Positions 1 through 6,685 of a stretch of DNA of 17,581 nt are shown here, piece after piece. Under the pieces are notes generated by a model. That model was not told where the DNA came from and did not search any database. It saw only the letters and a list, made by a program, of their open reading frames with translations. The position numbers and the translations under genes were made by a program. Origin of the DNA: Acidilobaceae archaeon (lineage in GTDB: Archaea > Thermoproteota > Thermoprotei_A > Sulfolobales > Acidilobaceae); contig JALWGG010000013.1 in NCBI GenBank assembly GCA_027013765.1, positions 1 through 17,581 on the forward strand, given 5' to 3'. The first letter of the stretch is position 1, and every line of letters begins with the position of its first letter.

Positions 1-1320
1 TGGGTCTCCTATGAAGACTCCCTCCGGTAGGAGTGTTATTTTGAATGTGAGTGTATAGTTTCCTGGTGCCGCATATAGCTTAACTACCCCGCTCTTGGCC
101 CCATGGTAGGTTTTGGTTATCCTGCCATCGCTCACTGTGACGCTGCACGTGGTGCTGCATCCTTGTATCTCCATTGTACCGTATTCTTTTGCTGGCCCGA
201 ATACAAGTATCCTACCATGCTTCCCCCCTGCTAGCAGTGCCAGCCTGTCACCCCTAGGGCTCCAACTGATCTTTTTCACATTGGTTTCTGCGAGTTTATC
301 GCCCCAAACTACCTCGCCGTTCTTTGAATTGATTATGTATAGTGTGTCTTGTATATAGGCTATTATCTGGTTTTTGGCCGGGTTCCAGTCGATTGTATAT
401 TTTGGTATTATGCTTATGACTCCTTTAGCCCAGCTCGTGCTCCAGAGCTTCTTTCCCGATACGTCATATAGTGTTAGGTTTACGCCTGCCACGGCTAGTT
501 CCTGGGAGTTGGGTGACCATTGGAAGTCGAAGAATGGCTCTTCTACGCTCCATATAAGGTTTCCTTCTTTGTCGAATATGTGTAGGCCTTCCTCTTCAAC
601 CCAGACCGCTAGATACTCGTCCCGCGGGTCCCATGCCAGCTCTCTTATGAGCGTCTTTGAGACCTTCTTACTCCATAGGATATCGCCCTCGTCATTTAGC
701 ACTGTTACCTTGCCTCCAACCGCTGACGCTACAGCTATCATGGTACCTTTATGGCTCCATACCACCTTGCTTGCGGAACCCGTCTTAGCCCTCCAGACCG
801 TGTTTCCCGACGAGTCGACTAACAATACTCCGTTGTTTGTTGCCAGTGCAATTAGGTTTCTAGAGGGGCTCCATGATATGTCGTTTATATCTTCTATTTT
901 AGACTCTACTATACTCCCATCCTCGACGTTTATGATAAGTAGCTCCTCAGGCCCGAATAAACCGCCTTTCAGGAAGTTGGTTGCTATCATCCCCCCGTCG
1001 GGGCTCCAGTAGACTCCCAGGGTTGATATGCCATTTAGCTTATCCGATTCCCATATGAGTCTCCCGTCGGGGTCTAGCACCAGTATCTTCTCGAACAGGT
1101 CTCTCTTTATGTTCTTGACTAGTAATGCCATCTTATCCCCGCCTGGGCTCCAGGCATAGTCTGTTATGAACCCCTTCTCAGGCTCGAAGACCCAATAGAG
1201 CGTGTATAGGGGTGGCACGCTATAGGTTTCACTGTGCACTGCTACGCCTAGAAGGGGTGGGATCGAGACAACTAATGCCAGGACCATGAGTGCAGCGAGG
1301 CCCTTAAGGCCTCCAGCCAT
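1..1320 (-). CDS. Secreted WD40/TolB-like beta-propeller protein with PEGA-like tail (partial, 3' end off the left edge)
   Basis: The minus strand is open from the ATG at 1320-1318 to the window edge, giving 440 codons with no stop; the C-terminus is missing. Residues 1-29 form a short basic start followed by a hydrophobic segment (LAALMVLALVVS), which fits a signal peptide or membrane anchor, so the protein is probably outside the cell or on its surface. The body contains eight regularly spaced W-(S/D/N)-(P/H) motifs with the Trp at residues 57, 105, 150, 188, 230, 268, 312 and 353 (spacing 38-48). Most are followed by G/N-D-x-(L/M/I)-A and an (E/S)G-x-(L/V)-W strand, typical of WD40/TolB-type propeller blades. 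Residues about 381-435 (CSTTC, YHGAKSG, YAAPGNYTLTF) look like a PEGA/carboxypeptidase-regulatory-type beta sandwich with a possible Cys388-Cys392 disulfide. A run of six G lies 6 nt before the ATG and could act as a ribosome binding site. The ligand or partner is unknown. Confidence 0.82.
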   Translation of the reverse strand, partial: MAGGLKGLAALMVLALVVSIPPLLGVAVHSETYSVPPLYTLYWVFEPEKGFITDYAWSPGGDKMALLVKNIKRDLFEKILVLDPDGRLIWESDKLNGISTLGVYWSPDGGMIATNFLKGGLFGPEELLIINVEDGSIVESKIEDINDISWSPSRNLIALATNNGVLLVDSSGNTVWRAKTGSASKVVWSHKGTMIAVASAVGGKVTVLNDEGDILWSKKVSKTLIRELAWDPRDEYLAVWVEEEGLHIFDKEGNLIWSVEEPFFDFQWSPNSQELAVAGVNLTLYDVSGKKLWSTSWAKGVISIIPKYTIDWNPAKNQIIAYIQDTLYIINSKNGEVVWGDKLAETNVKKISWSPRGDRLALLAGGKHGRILVFGPAKEYGTMEIQGCSTTCSVTVSDGRITKTYHGAKSGVVKLYAAPGNYTLTFKITLLPEGVFIGDP

Positions 1321-1372
1321 GCTGACCCCCCATAGCACGCCATGGCATTAGAAGTAGGTTATATCTGGCCTG

Positions 1373-1381
1373 TTTAAATAT
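1373..1381 (-). promoter_or_regulatory. TATA box for the propeller gene
   Basis: Minus-strand ATATTTAAA, centred about 57 nt upstream of the propeller ATG. With the usual archaeal spacing of about 26 nt the transcript would start near 1350 and have a leader of about 30 nt. Confidence 0.5.
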
Positions 1382-1416
1382 GCTATGCACTGTGACAGGC
1401 CGTATTTGAGGAGGAA

Positions 1417-1425
1417 TTTTTATAT
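1417..1425 (+). promoter_or_regulatory. TATA box for the eL33 gene
   Basis: TTTTTATAT, preceded by the purine-rich GAGGAA (possible BRE). It predicts transcription from about 1448, giving a leader of about 16-19 nt before the ATG codons at 1464/1467. It is about 45 bp from the oppositely oriented TATA box of the propeller gene, so the two genes share a divergent promoter region. Confidence 0.55.
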
Positions 1426-1463
1426 GGCGGGTTCCACAATGGATCCTCTCACTGGGTGTGGTT

Positions 1464-1718
1464 ATGATGGTTGAGGGTGTGGGGGTCATAGAGGGCTATG
1501 CTAGGAGTGGTGCTGTGCAGTATCCCGGGTATGTGATTGTCAGGGTTGTAGATGGGAGGCCTGGTAGCTTTGTGGGGGGAGTCGCCTATCTAGAGGTTGG
1601 CGGCAACAGGTATAGGGGGAGGGTCCTTAGGATGCATGGAAAGCACTCAGTAATAGTCAGGTTCCACAGGAATATACCCGGGCAGGCTATTGGTTCTAGG
1701 GTTAAGCTAGCAAAGTGA
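1464..1718 (+). CDS. rpl35ae: Ribosomal protein eL33 (L35Ae)
   Basis: This is a small basic protein of about 84 residues. It matches the archaeal/eukaryotic L35Ae family: an N-terminal strand GVGVIEGYARS, a central VAYLEVGGNRYRGRVLRMHG segment, and the signature HGKHSVIVRFHRNIPGQAIG near the C-terminus (compare HG-x-x-G-VVRARF-x-x-x-LPGQALG in homologues). It is a component of the large ribosomal subunit that binds rRNA. The length is normal for archaeal members. The frame is open from a GTG at 1458. I prefer ATG 1464 or 1467 because of the TATA box at 1417-1425 and the usual N-terminus of the family. The last 17 bp overlap the 3' end of the convergent DUF401 gene. The distance from other ribosomal protein genes is not unusual for this protein in archaea. 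Confidence 0.88.
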   Translation: MMVEGVGVIEGYARSGAVQYPGYVIVRVVDGRPGSFVGGVAYLEVGGNRYRGRVLRMHGKHSVIVRFHRNIPGQAIGSRVKLAK

Positions 1719-2916
1719 AATATGCCAGCAGTACCAGGAAGCTTGTGAGTACCACTGACGCGAGGCTTAGTAGCATCACCCTCCCCGGCCTAGCCTTGTA
1801 ATAGTCCACGGTCAGCGCGTAGCATAGGTGTACTGGGGACGCCATCACCCCCATACTGCCTCCGGTGTAGGCTATTAGAAGCATCCCGGGGTCTATCGTG
1901 CCTCCAGTTATTATGTAGGCTTTGAGTAGGGGCATTGCGGTTGCGGCGAAGAAGTTCTCTCCCCCCGCTGCTAGGCCAAGTATGAAGGGTACAATGAATG
2001 CTATGAATAGTGGTGGCAGCCCTGTGGATGCGGCTGCCTCATACAGTGCTTGGGGGGTGCCCGTGTTTAGGAGGAGCTCCTTTAATAGTAAGGCCTCGAA
2101 TAGTATAGCGTGTATCCTGGGCCTTGCCGCTAGTAGCAAAGCGTTCTTAAGCTGGGTGGTGCCTGGCCTCAATATGATTATTGTGGCTGTGAGGGTGAGG
2201 GTCAGTGCCTCAAGGAGGCTGGCTACGCCCGATATTATTAGTGCCGCTAGTAGTATGAATGGCCATGAAGCCTTTAGGAGGAGCGACCTAGACCCGTCAG
2301 GCTCCATACCACACCTATACCTTGATAGTGCAGGGTATCCTATGGCCAGGCCCGCCGCCACTGCCGCAGGTGTCGCTGGCCATGTTACCGATACAACCCC
2401 TACCGGTGTTATGGCTAGTACTGCAGCCGTTATTACCACGCTCTGGAATAGGGGCCATGAAGGTATCCATATGTGCCTGAACCAGTAGTTTAGGTATGAA
2501 GCCCATTCAGGGGGCATCTTGGACTCTTCTAGGTATTTCTTCCGCATTGCAATGGCCGACACTAGGGCTCCGCCGGGCATGGGTAGTAGCCCTATGAGGG
2601 CTGGGACTGAGGTGTAGCTGAACCTGCACCCAGCCGATGATGCTCCCTTGACCATGAGGTCTAGGTATCCTGTCTCCTTCAGGACTCCTGCCAGGAATAG
2701 GCTTAGGAATATGTATATGAATACGCGTATGTTTATCCATAATGTGAGGTTCTCTAGGCTGCTTATGAACGCGTGTAACCCTGGAATGGCTAGTGTGTAG
2801 AGCGTGTATGCTATTATCATTACCCCGATGGCTGCTACAGGGCCTCTGCCCCTGGCAACGGTGACTGCTAGCCCTAGGTATCCTATGCCGAATGCTATCA
2901 AGCCAGGGTCGATCAT
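1702..2916 (-). CDS. DUF401-family integral membrane protein (putative transporter)
   Basis: The predicted protein has 404 residues and is almost entirely hydrophobic, with about ten or more membrane segments. It carries the hallmarks of the DUF401 family (PF04165, ion-transporter-like membrane proteins of archaea and thermophilic bacteria): LLPMPGGALVSA at residues 110-121, with a Pro/Gly-rich break as in re-entrant loops, and NYWFRHIWIPSWPLFQ at 143-158. The substrate is unknown. It is the last gene of the minus-strand series, 42 nt after the LysE-family gene. The start is ambiguous: the ATG at 2916 is directly preceded by AAAGGAG, and AGGAGATGAT (2921-2912) matches the archaeal Shine-Dalgarno AGGAGGTGAT at 9 of 10 positions. 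The ribosome might therefore start at the in-frame TTG 2901-2899 instead, which would lose five residues. The 3' end overlaps the convergent eL33 gene by 17 bp. Confidence 0.8.
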   Translation of the reverse strand: MIDPGLIAFGIGYLGLAVTVARGRGPVAAIGVMIIAYTLYTLAIPGLHAFISSLENLTLWINIRVFIYIFLSLFLAGVLKETGYLDLMVKGASSAGCRFSYTSVPALIGLLPMPGGALVSAIAMRKKYLEESKMPPEWASYLNYWFRHIWIPSWPLFQSVVITAAVLAITPVGVVSVTWPATPAAVAAGLAIGYPALSRYRCGMEPDGSRSLLLKASWPFILLAALIISGVASLLEALTLTLTATIIILRPGTTQLKNALLLAARPRIHAILFEALLLKELLLNTGTPQALYEAAASTGLPPLFIAFIVPFILGLAAGGENFFAATAMPLLKAYIITGGTIDPGMLLIAYTGGSMGVMASPVHLCYALTVDYYKARPGRVMLLSLASVVLTSFLVLLAYFTLLA

Positions 2917-2958
2917 CTCCTTTAGCCTAGGGATCTAGTGGTTACCCTCCCGGGTATT

Positions 2959-3660
2959 TTACTTGGATGTCTGTTGGAATGCATCTCTTAATAGCTTCAC
3001 GGCGAATGCTAGCAGGACGAATCCTAGGAGTCCTAGTAGGGCTGCATAGGGCTTCGCACCCAGGATCCTTGCGACACCTCCACCCCATGCTAGTAGTATT
3101 AGCCAGGCATAATCCATCCAGACGTGGCTTACATACATTACTATGAATCCCCGGCTCCCCAGCCTTGCGGAATCCTCTACCAGCGGGTATCCAACGGTTG
3201 CCCACCATGCCAGGAAGTATGGGTTGAATATTGTCAGGGCTATCCCGGCTAGGAGGGCTTCATACATTGAGAGTATCGATTCTGAAACACTAGAGGTATA
3301 CCCCCTATACACCTCTACGGACTCCCCGATGAGTGACGCTCCAAAGTATACTAGGAATGCTGATACCAGTAGTAGTAGCGGCCTCCTCCACCTATCAACC
3401 CATACAATCATCCTGTCGATAAACCTTACCAGCCCGTAGACGTATGGTAGCTCGGCGACCATATGGCCAAGGGCTACCATAAAGCCTCCTAGAGGTCCCA
3501 GGCCGAGGCCTACCCCGACTGCAACCGCCGATAGGGGGCCCGGGCTTAGTGCACCACTAGGAGTAACCAGTAGGGTCTTGGCGACTAGCCTCTTAAGGTC
3601 CGGCGTGCCCTGCATGGGAGGCCCCTGCATGTGGGTCGTGCTAGGTCCTCTTAAATTCAT
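2959..3660 (-). CDS. LysE/RhtB-family exporter
   Basis: Length up to 233 residues, with about six hydrophobic segments. The N-terminal part carries the LysE-family signature TPSGALSPGPLSA (33-45), followed by a Gly-rich helix and ALGHMVAELP (63-72). A second signature, FNPYFLAWWATVG (145-157), matches the NP-x-x-x-x-W motif before the fourth helix. Members export amino acids or other small metabolites; the substrate cannot be read from sequence. The start is uncertain. ATG 3660 overlaps the end of the kinase gene by 20 bp. ATG 3630 and ATG 3615 are also in frame, and the last is preceded by AGGGG at good distance (11-7 nt upstream); it leaves only about 12 residues before the first membrane helix. 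The overlap with the kinase gene suggests co-translation with the signalling genes. Confidence 0.8.
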   Translation of the reverse strand: MNLRGPSTTHMQGPPMQGTPDLKRLVAKTLLVTPSGALSPGPLSAVAVGVGLGLGPLGGFMVALGHMVAELPYVYGLVRFIDRMIVWVDRWRRPLLLLVSAFLVYFGASLIGESVEVYRGYTSSVSESILSMYEALLAGIALTIFNPYFLAWWATVGYPLVEDSARLGSRGFIVMYVSHVWMDYAWLILLAWGGGVARILGAKPYAALLGLLGFVLLAFAVKLLRDAFQQTSK

Positions 3661-5056
3661 CCATCCAGTCCTTGAGTTTTAGTGCAAGGTCTACGGCGTC
3701 TCTGAACCTTAGGGACTTGTCTAGTGTTAGGCTCCTTGACGCTGCCTCACCCCACTCCCCGCCGAGGACCTCCTGGATCCCGCTCCCCTTAACCTCGTCC
3801 AGTATACACTCCTCATATAGTGTTACTACCTCTCTTAGCAGGCTAGCCGCCCCGCTACTCCTTGAGGCTTTCAATAGCTTCTCATAGAGGCTTCTGGCAT
3901 AGTCTGGAGGCTTTGGGAGTACCGGCTTTGAGCCTGTTAGCTTTGAAAGCATCACATTGTTTACAGCCAATACACAGTATGGGGGACTACCTGTTGCCAA
4001 CCTGTACACTAGTGACATGTAGTTGAAGACGTCGCTGTCCAGACCTACCCCCCTACCCCTCGACGCTATTAGTAGCGGGTCCGTGTAGCTTGGAGTTACA
4101 TTCTCCACGAGCATCCCCGAACCGGTATTTATGTATCCCGAGAAGTCTGTGAGCTTGTATATCCTTCCGGAGCCAGTTATCCTATACAGTATATTGCTGG
4201 GCTTCATGTCAAAGTGCCCCACGCCGAGCATGTGTGCAAGGGCTAGCGCCCTCAACACGTTATATGCTATGGCTGCAAGGTCCTCTCCCGGTCCCAGCCT
4301 TGAAGCGTCTCCCTCCATGAGCTCTAGCACCGCGGCTGGAGGCATCCTCCTATATGTATCTTCGTCATAAGCCGTTAGTGGCGCGTGTATCTCCATGACC
4401 CTGACTATGTTCGAGCTAGCGTCTAGTATATGTTCAACCAGGCTCCTGGCACCCTTGATGCTGGCCGCCTTCGATACTGTATCTTCATCTACCATGGAGA
4501 GCCATGCCTGAACGCTATTCTCCGCTATGAACTTGAATATCCTCTTCCTCCCTACAGAATCCCTCTTGAGGACCTTAAGGGCTACCGTGCCAGTCGCGCC
4601 GTCAGCCTTGAGGATGTAGCTGAATGAGCCCTCGGCAACCACGCTGTGGACCTTATAATTGTATAGTGAGGCGCCGACCCAGTAGTATGGCGGTTCCTTG
4701 AGTGATGCGGCCTCCCTCAATTCACCTCCATACTCCAGCTTGTCAATATCGATCCTGTACAGCTCGACTATACATGGGCCCTTCATTGTCTTGAGAACAT
4801 CCAGAACCCGGGATCCCGTGAGCCTCTCACCCCCAGCGTATCCTGAGGCCGCGACCACGATCATATCAACGATGACGAGCTCAAGCCTTGAATCCCCGTG
4901 CTCTAGCTTTAGGTACCATGCACCCCCACCAAGGTCAATCCTGCACTCACCCCTACTGGCATCGTGTAGGTGGGATGCTAGGACTAGCTGTGCCTTCTTG
5001 ATTGGGTCCTCTAGTATCGCGCTTAGCTCCTCTATCCTCGGTGATGCATGCATCAC
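3641..5056 (-). CDS. Hanks-type Ser/Thr protein kinase with novel N-terminal domain (ArnC/ArnD-like context)
   Basis: The predicted protein has 471 residues (GTG at 5056 followed by ATG at 5053; AGGTG lies against the start). Residues 1 to about 130 form a domain I do not recognise. The kinase core runs from about 136 to 365: Gly-loop-like AEGSFSYI (141-148); ATP-anchoring Lys161 in VALKVLK; helix-C Glu possibly Glu179; catalytic loop HFDMKPSN (281-288) with Asp283, Lys285 and Asn288; metal-binding Asp304 in DFS (304-306), where most kinases have DFG; a TPSYTDPLL segment in place of APE; and Asp342 in the DSDVF helix-F motif. The catalytic Lys and both Asp are present, so activity is likely. 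There is no membrane segment. Residues 366-471 are a helical tail with no obvious domain. It follows the FHA gene by 46 nt and is in the same series as the VWA gene, so FHA/VWA phosphorylation is the natural guess. Confidence 0.85.
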   Translation of the reverse strand: MMHASPRIEELSAILEDPIKKAQLVLASHLHDASRGECRIDLGGGAWYLKLEHGDSRLELVIVDMIVVAASGYAGGERLTGSRVLDVLKTMKGPCIVELYRIDIDKLEYGGELREAASLKEPPYYWVGASLYNYKVHSVVAEGSFSYILKADGATGTVALKVLKRDSVGRKRIFKFIAENSVQAWLSMVDEDTVSKAASIKGARSLVEHILDASSNIVRVMEIHAPLTAYDEDTYRRMPPAAVLELMEGDASRLGPGEDLAAIAYNVLRALALAHMLGVGHFDMKPSNILYRITGSGRIYKLTDFSGYINTGSGMLVENVTPSYTDPLLIASRGRGVGLDSDVFNYMSLVYRLATGSPPYCVLAVNNVMLSKLTGSKPVLPKPPDYARSLYEKLLKASRSSGAASLLREVVTLYEECILDEVKGSGIQEVLGGEWGEAASRSLTLDKSLRFRDAVDLALKLKDWMDEFKRT

Positions 5057-5076
5057 CTATGCCCCTTCGAGCCTTG

Positions 5077-5099
5077 GCCCCACCGGGTCCGGGTGGGGT
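5077..5099 (-). other. GC-rich hairpin between the FHA and kinase genes
   Basis: The inverted repeat CCCCACC (5078-5084) / GGTGGGG (5092-5098) has a 7-nt loop and can be extended by one G-T pair. It sits in the 46-nt gap after the FHA stop, about 21 nt before the kinase start. It could set mRNA stability or the relative output of kinase versus FHA/VWA. No T-tract follows, so it is unlikely to be a full terminator. Confidence 0.45.
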
Positions 5100-5102
5100 G
5101 CG

Positions 5103-5417
5103 TTATTCTACCGCTTTTACCTTTATGACTGTAACCCCTATAACTAGTTCTGCCTCTCCGGGTAGCTCAACGGGGCCCATACCCCTTATGTCCTTGTCTC
5201 CGAGGAGTGTTCCGTTGCGGCTTCCGAGGTCCTCGATGTACCATTTACCATTCTTATAGTATATCCTGGCATGTCTACGTGAGGCATAGCGGTCTAGTAC
5301 CGGTACATGGGTTCTGGGGTCCCTTCCTATAATGTATTCCCCTGGGGGTTCGAGGACCACCTCTCTCCATGGGGGCTCTACGGGGCTCCTTACAATCTCT
5401 AGCCTAAGCCTCGTCAT
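5103..5417 (-). CDS. FHA-domain phosphothreonine-binding protein (ArnA-like)
   Basis: The product is a 104-residue protein that is essentially one forkhead-associated domain. The canonical phosphopeptide-binding residues are present: Gly31-Arg32 (YIIGRDP), Ser46-Arg47-x-His49 (ASRRHAR), and Ser66-Arg67-Asn68-Gly69-Thr70 (LGSRNGT). It should bind phosphothreonine and act as an adaptor in the cytoplasm. Sulfolobus ArnA, an FHA protein that works with the VWA protein ArnB, also carries a zinc finger; none is seen here. The ATG at 5417 lies inside the last codons of the VWA gene (14-bp overlap) and has a strong AGGAGGG 6-12 nt upstream, which indicates translational coupling. A kinase gene follows 46 nt downstream. 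Confidence 0.9.
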   Translation of the reverse strand: MTRLRLEIVRSPVEPPWREVVLEPPGEYIIGRDPRTHVPVLDRYASRRHARIYYKNGKWYIEDLGSRNGTLLGDKDIRGMGPVELPGEAELVIGVTVIKVKAVE

Positions 5418-6585
5418 GCCTCTCCCTCCTAGCCTTGAACATTGTAGAGTATATCTTCTTTGACGCCTCCCTAGCCTCCCCCCTTCTTATCAGCTCTGCT
5501 ATATCTATAGTCTCCTCATACAGCCCCTCGTCTCCCAGGCTTAGGGTTGCTTCTGCAGCCTGCCTTATCATCTCATAAGCCCTCCTATAGTCCCTCCCCC
5601 TTATGGCCTCCTTAACCCCCTCCAGAGCCTCTAGGAGTGAGATCCTGTAGCCTGCATACTCGGCCTCCTCAGGGCCCATGAGCTCTCTTAACGGTATACT
5701 TAGTATACTCCTCTCACTGGTTCCGTTAGGGCTGGTGTATGTGACCTCGAATCCCAGGGCACCACTCATACTACTGCTCTCCAGCACCAGCCCTATGTCG
5801 AGGACCTCGCCCGAGGATAGGCTGCCCAGTTCCAGCTCCACGCCATTGCCAGTAGTATTAGCGGTCCACCCGAGTACCCTTAGGCTTGCATCCTCGGGGG
5901 GTGTTATGATTATCCTCAGCCTGGATGCAACGAGTCTTGCAGCCCTCGTTACCTCCTCTAGTATAGGCTTATCGAGGTCCTCGGGCTCCGATACATGGGT
6001 CATGCGGCCTGAGGACCTCTCTGCTATGCTAGCCAGCAGCTCCTCGTTGTACTCGCTACCAACCCCTACGGCTATGAATGCAACACCCTTGTCGACTAGT
6101 CTAGCCAGCTTCTCCGGATCCCTTGAACCAGTGTTTGGTTCTCCGTCTGTGACCAGTATTAGGGCTCCCGCCCCCTCTCCCAGCTCCCTCAGCGCCCTGG
6201 ATGCTGTTGCTAGTCCCGCCTCTATGTTTGTGCCGTAGCATGTCTTGAGGGATGCAACCGTCTTTACCGCCTTTCGCGTGGAGGCCTTATCTATGCTTGC
6301 ATCCTTATACGCTATCCACGCTGTCCTGCAGAATGGTACAATTGCCACGCCGTCCCCCGGTTCAAGCGATTCTATAGCCTTTATCACACTATATTTCGCG
6401 AAGAATATCCTATCCCCGTCCATTGAGGGGCTTACGTCTATGGCGAACACTGCCTTAACCCTGTTCCTGACGGTCGCGTCACCCTTGATCCTTAGTAGGA
6501 TCCTTAATACTCCACGATCTGCATCCCTAGGGTCTGATACTGCCTCTAGCGTCACTGGCCCGAGGCTCCTAGACGCTCTGCCCAA
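5404..6585 (-). CDS. Von Willebrand factor type A domain protein (ArnB-like)
   Basis: The predicted protein has 393 residues. Residues about 44-215 form a VWA domain with a complete MIDAS metal site: AIDVSPSM with Asp50, Ser52 and Ser54; Thr119 in CYGTN; and Asp147 in VTDGEP. The N-terminal 40 residues and residues about 215-320 form a beta sandwich that wraps the VWA domain. The C-terminal 75 residues are helical and charged. No signal peptide or membrane segment is visible, so it is probably cytoplasmic. The VWA-plus-beta-sandwich-plus-helical-tail layout and the overlap with the FHA gene parallel ArnB, which binds ArnA in Sulfolobus and helps repress archaellum synthesis; equivalence is inference. 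The start is TTG at 6585, 32-40 nt after a TATA box, and it appears to head the series down to 1702. Confidence 0.88.
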   Translation of the reverse strand: MGRASRSLGPVTLEAVSDPRDADRGVLRILLRIKGDATVRNRVKAVFAIDVSPSMDGDRIFFAKYSVIKAIESLEPGDGVAIVPFCRTAWIAYKDASIDKASTRKAVKTVASLKTCYGTNIEAGLATASRALRELGEGAGALILVTDGEPNTGSRDPEKLARLVDKGVAFIAVGVGSEYNEELLASIAERSSGRMTHVSEPEDLDKPILEEVTRAARLVASRLRIIITPPEDASLRVLGWTANTTGNGVELELGSLSSGEVLDIGLVLESSSMSGALGFEVTYTSPNGTSERSILSIPLRELMGPEEAEYAGYRISLLEALEGVKEAIRGRDYRRAYEMIRQAAEATLSLGDEGLYEETIDIAELIRRGEAREASKKIYSTMFKARRERHDEA

Positions 6586-6616
6586 TAGCCTACACCCAAG
6601 ACGTTCCCGGAGTATC

Positions 6617-6625
6617 GCTTTATAC
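6617..6625 (-). promoter_or_regulatory. TATA box for the VWA-FHA-kinase series
   Basis: Minus-strand GTATAAAGC, centred 36 nt upstream of the TTG start of the VWA gene. It predicts transcription from about 6594. No comparably good promoter was seen before the FHA, kinase or LysE genes, which supports one transcript for the series. Confidence 0.5.
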
Positions 6626-6655
6626 GCATGATTATTAAGTGGATGTTATTATTAT

Positions 6656-6685
6656 CTATACATACACATATTATATTGTGTATAG
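6656..6685. repeat. AT-rich inverted repeat at the 3' end of the nitrilase gene
   Basis: ATACACA (6662-6668) and TGTGTAT (6677-6683) are perfectly complementary around an 8-nt AT spacer, with CTATAC/GTATAG at the outer ends. The repeat spans the nitrilase stop codon (6671-6673) and lies about 31 bp upstream of the next TATA box. It may be a protein-binding site or an mRNA 3'-end structure; no T-tract follows on the minus strand. Confidence 0.35.

Noticed and set aside
113..1012. Plus-strand open frames of 81 and 212 codons
   Set aside because: They lie antisense to the propeller gene, whose minus-strand frame has a signal peptide and eight regular Trp repeats. The plus-strand translations show no such pattern.
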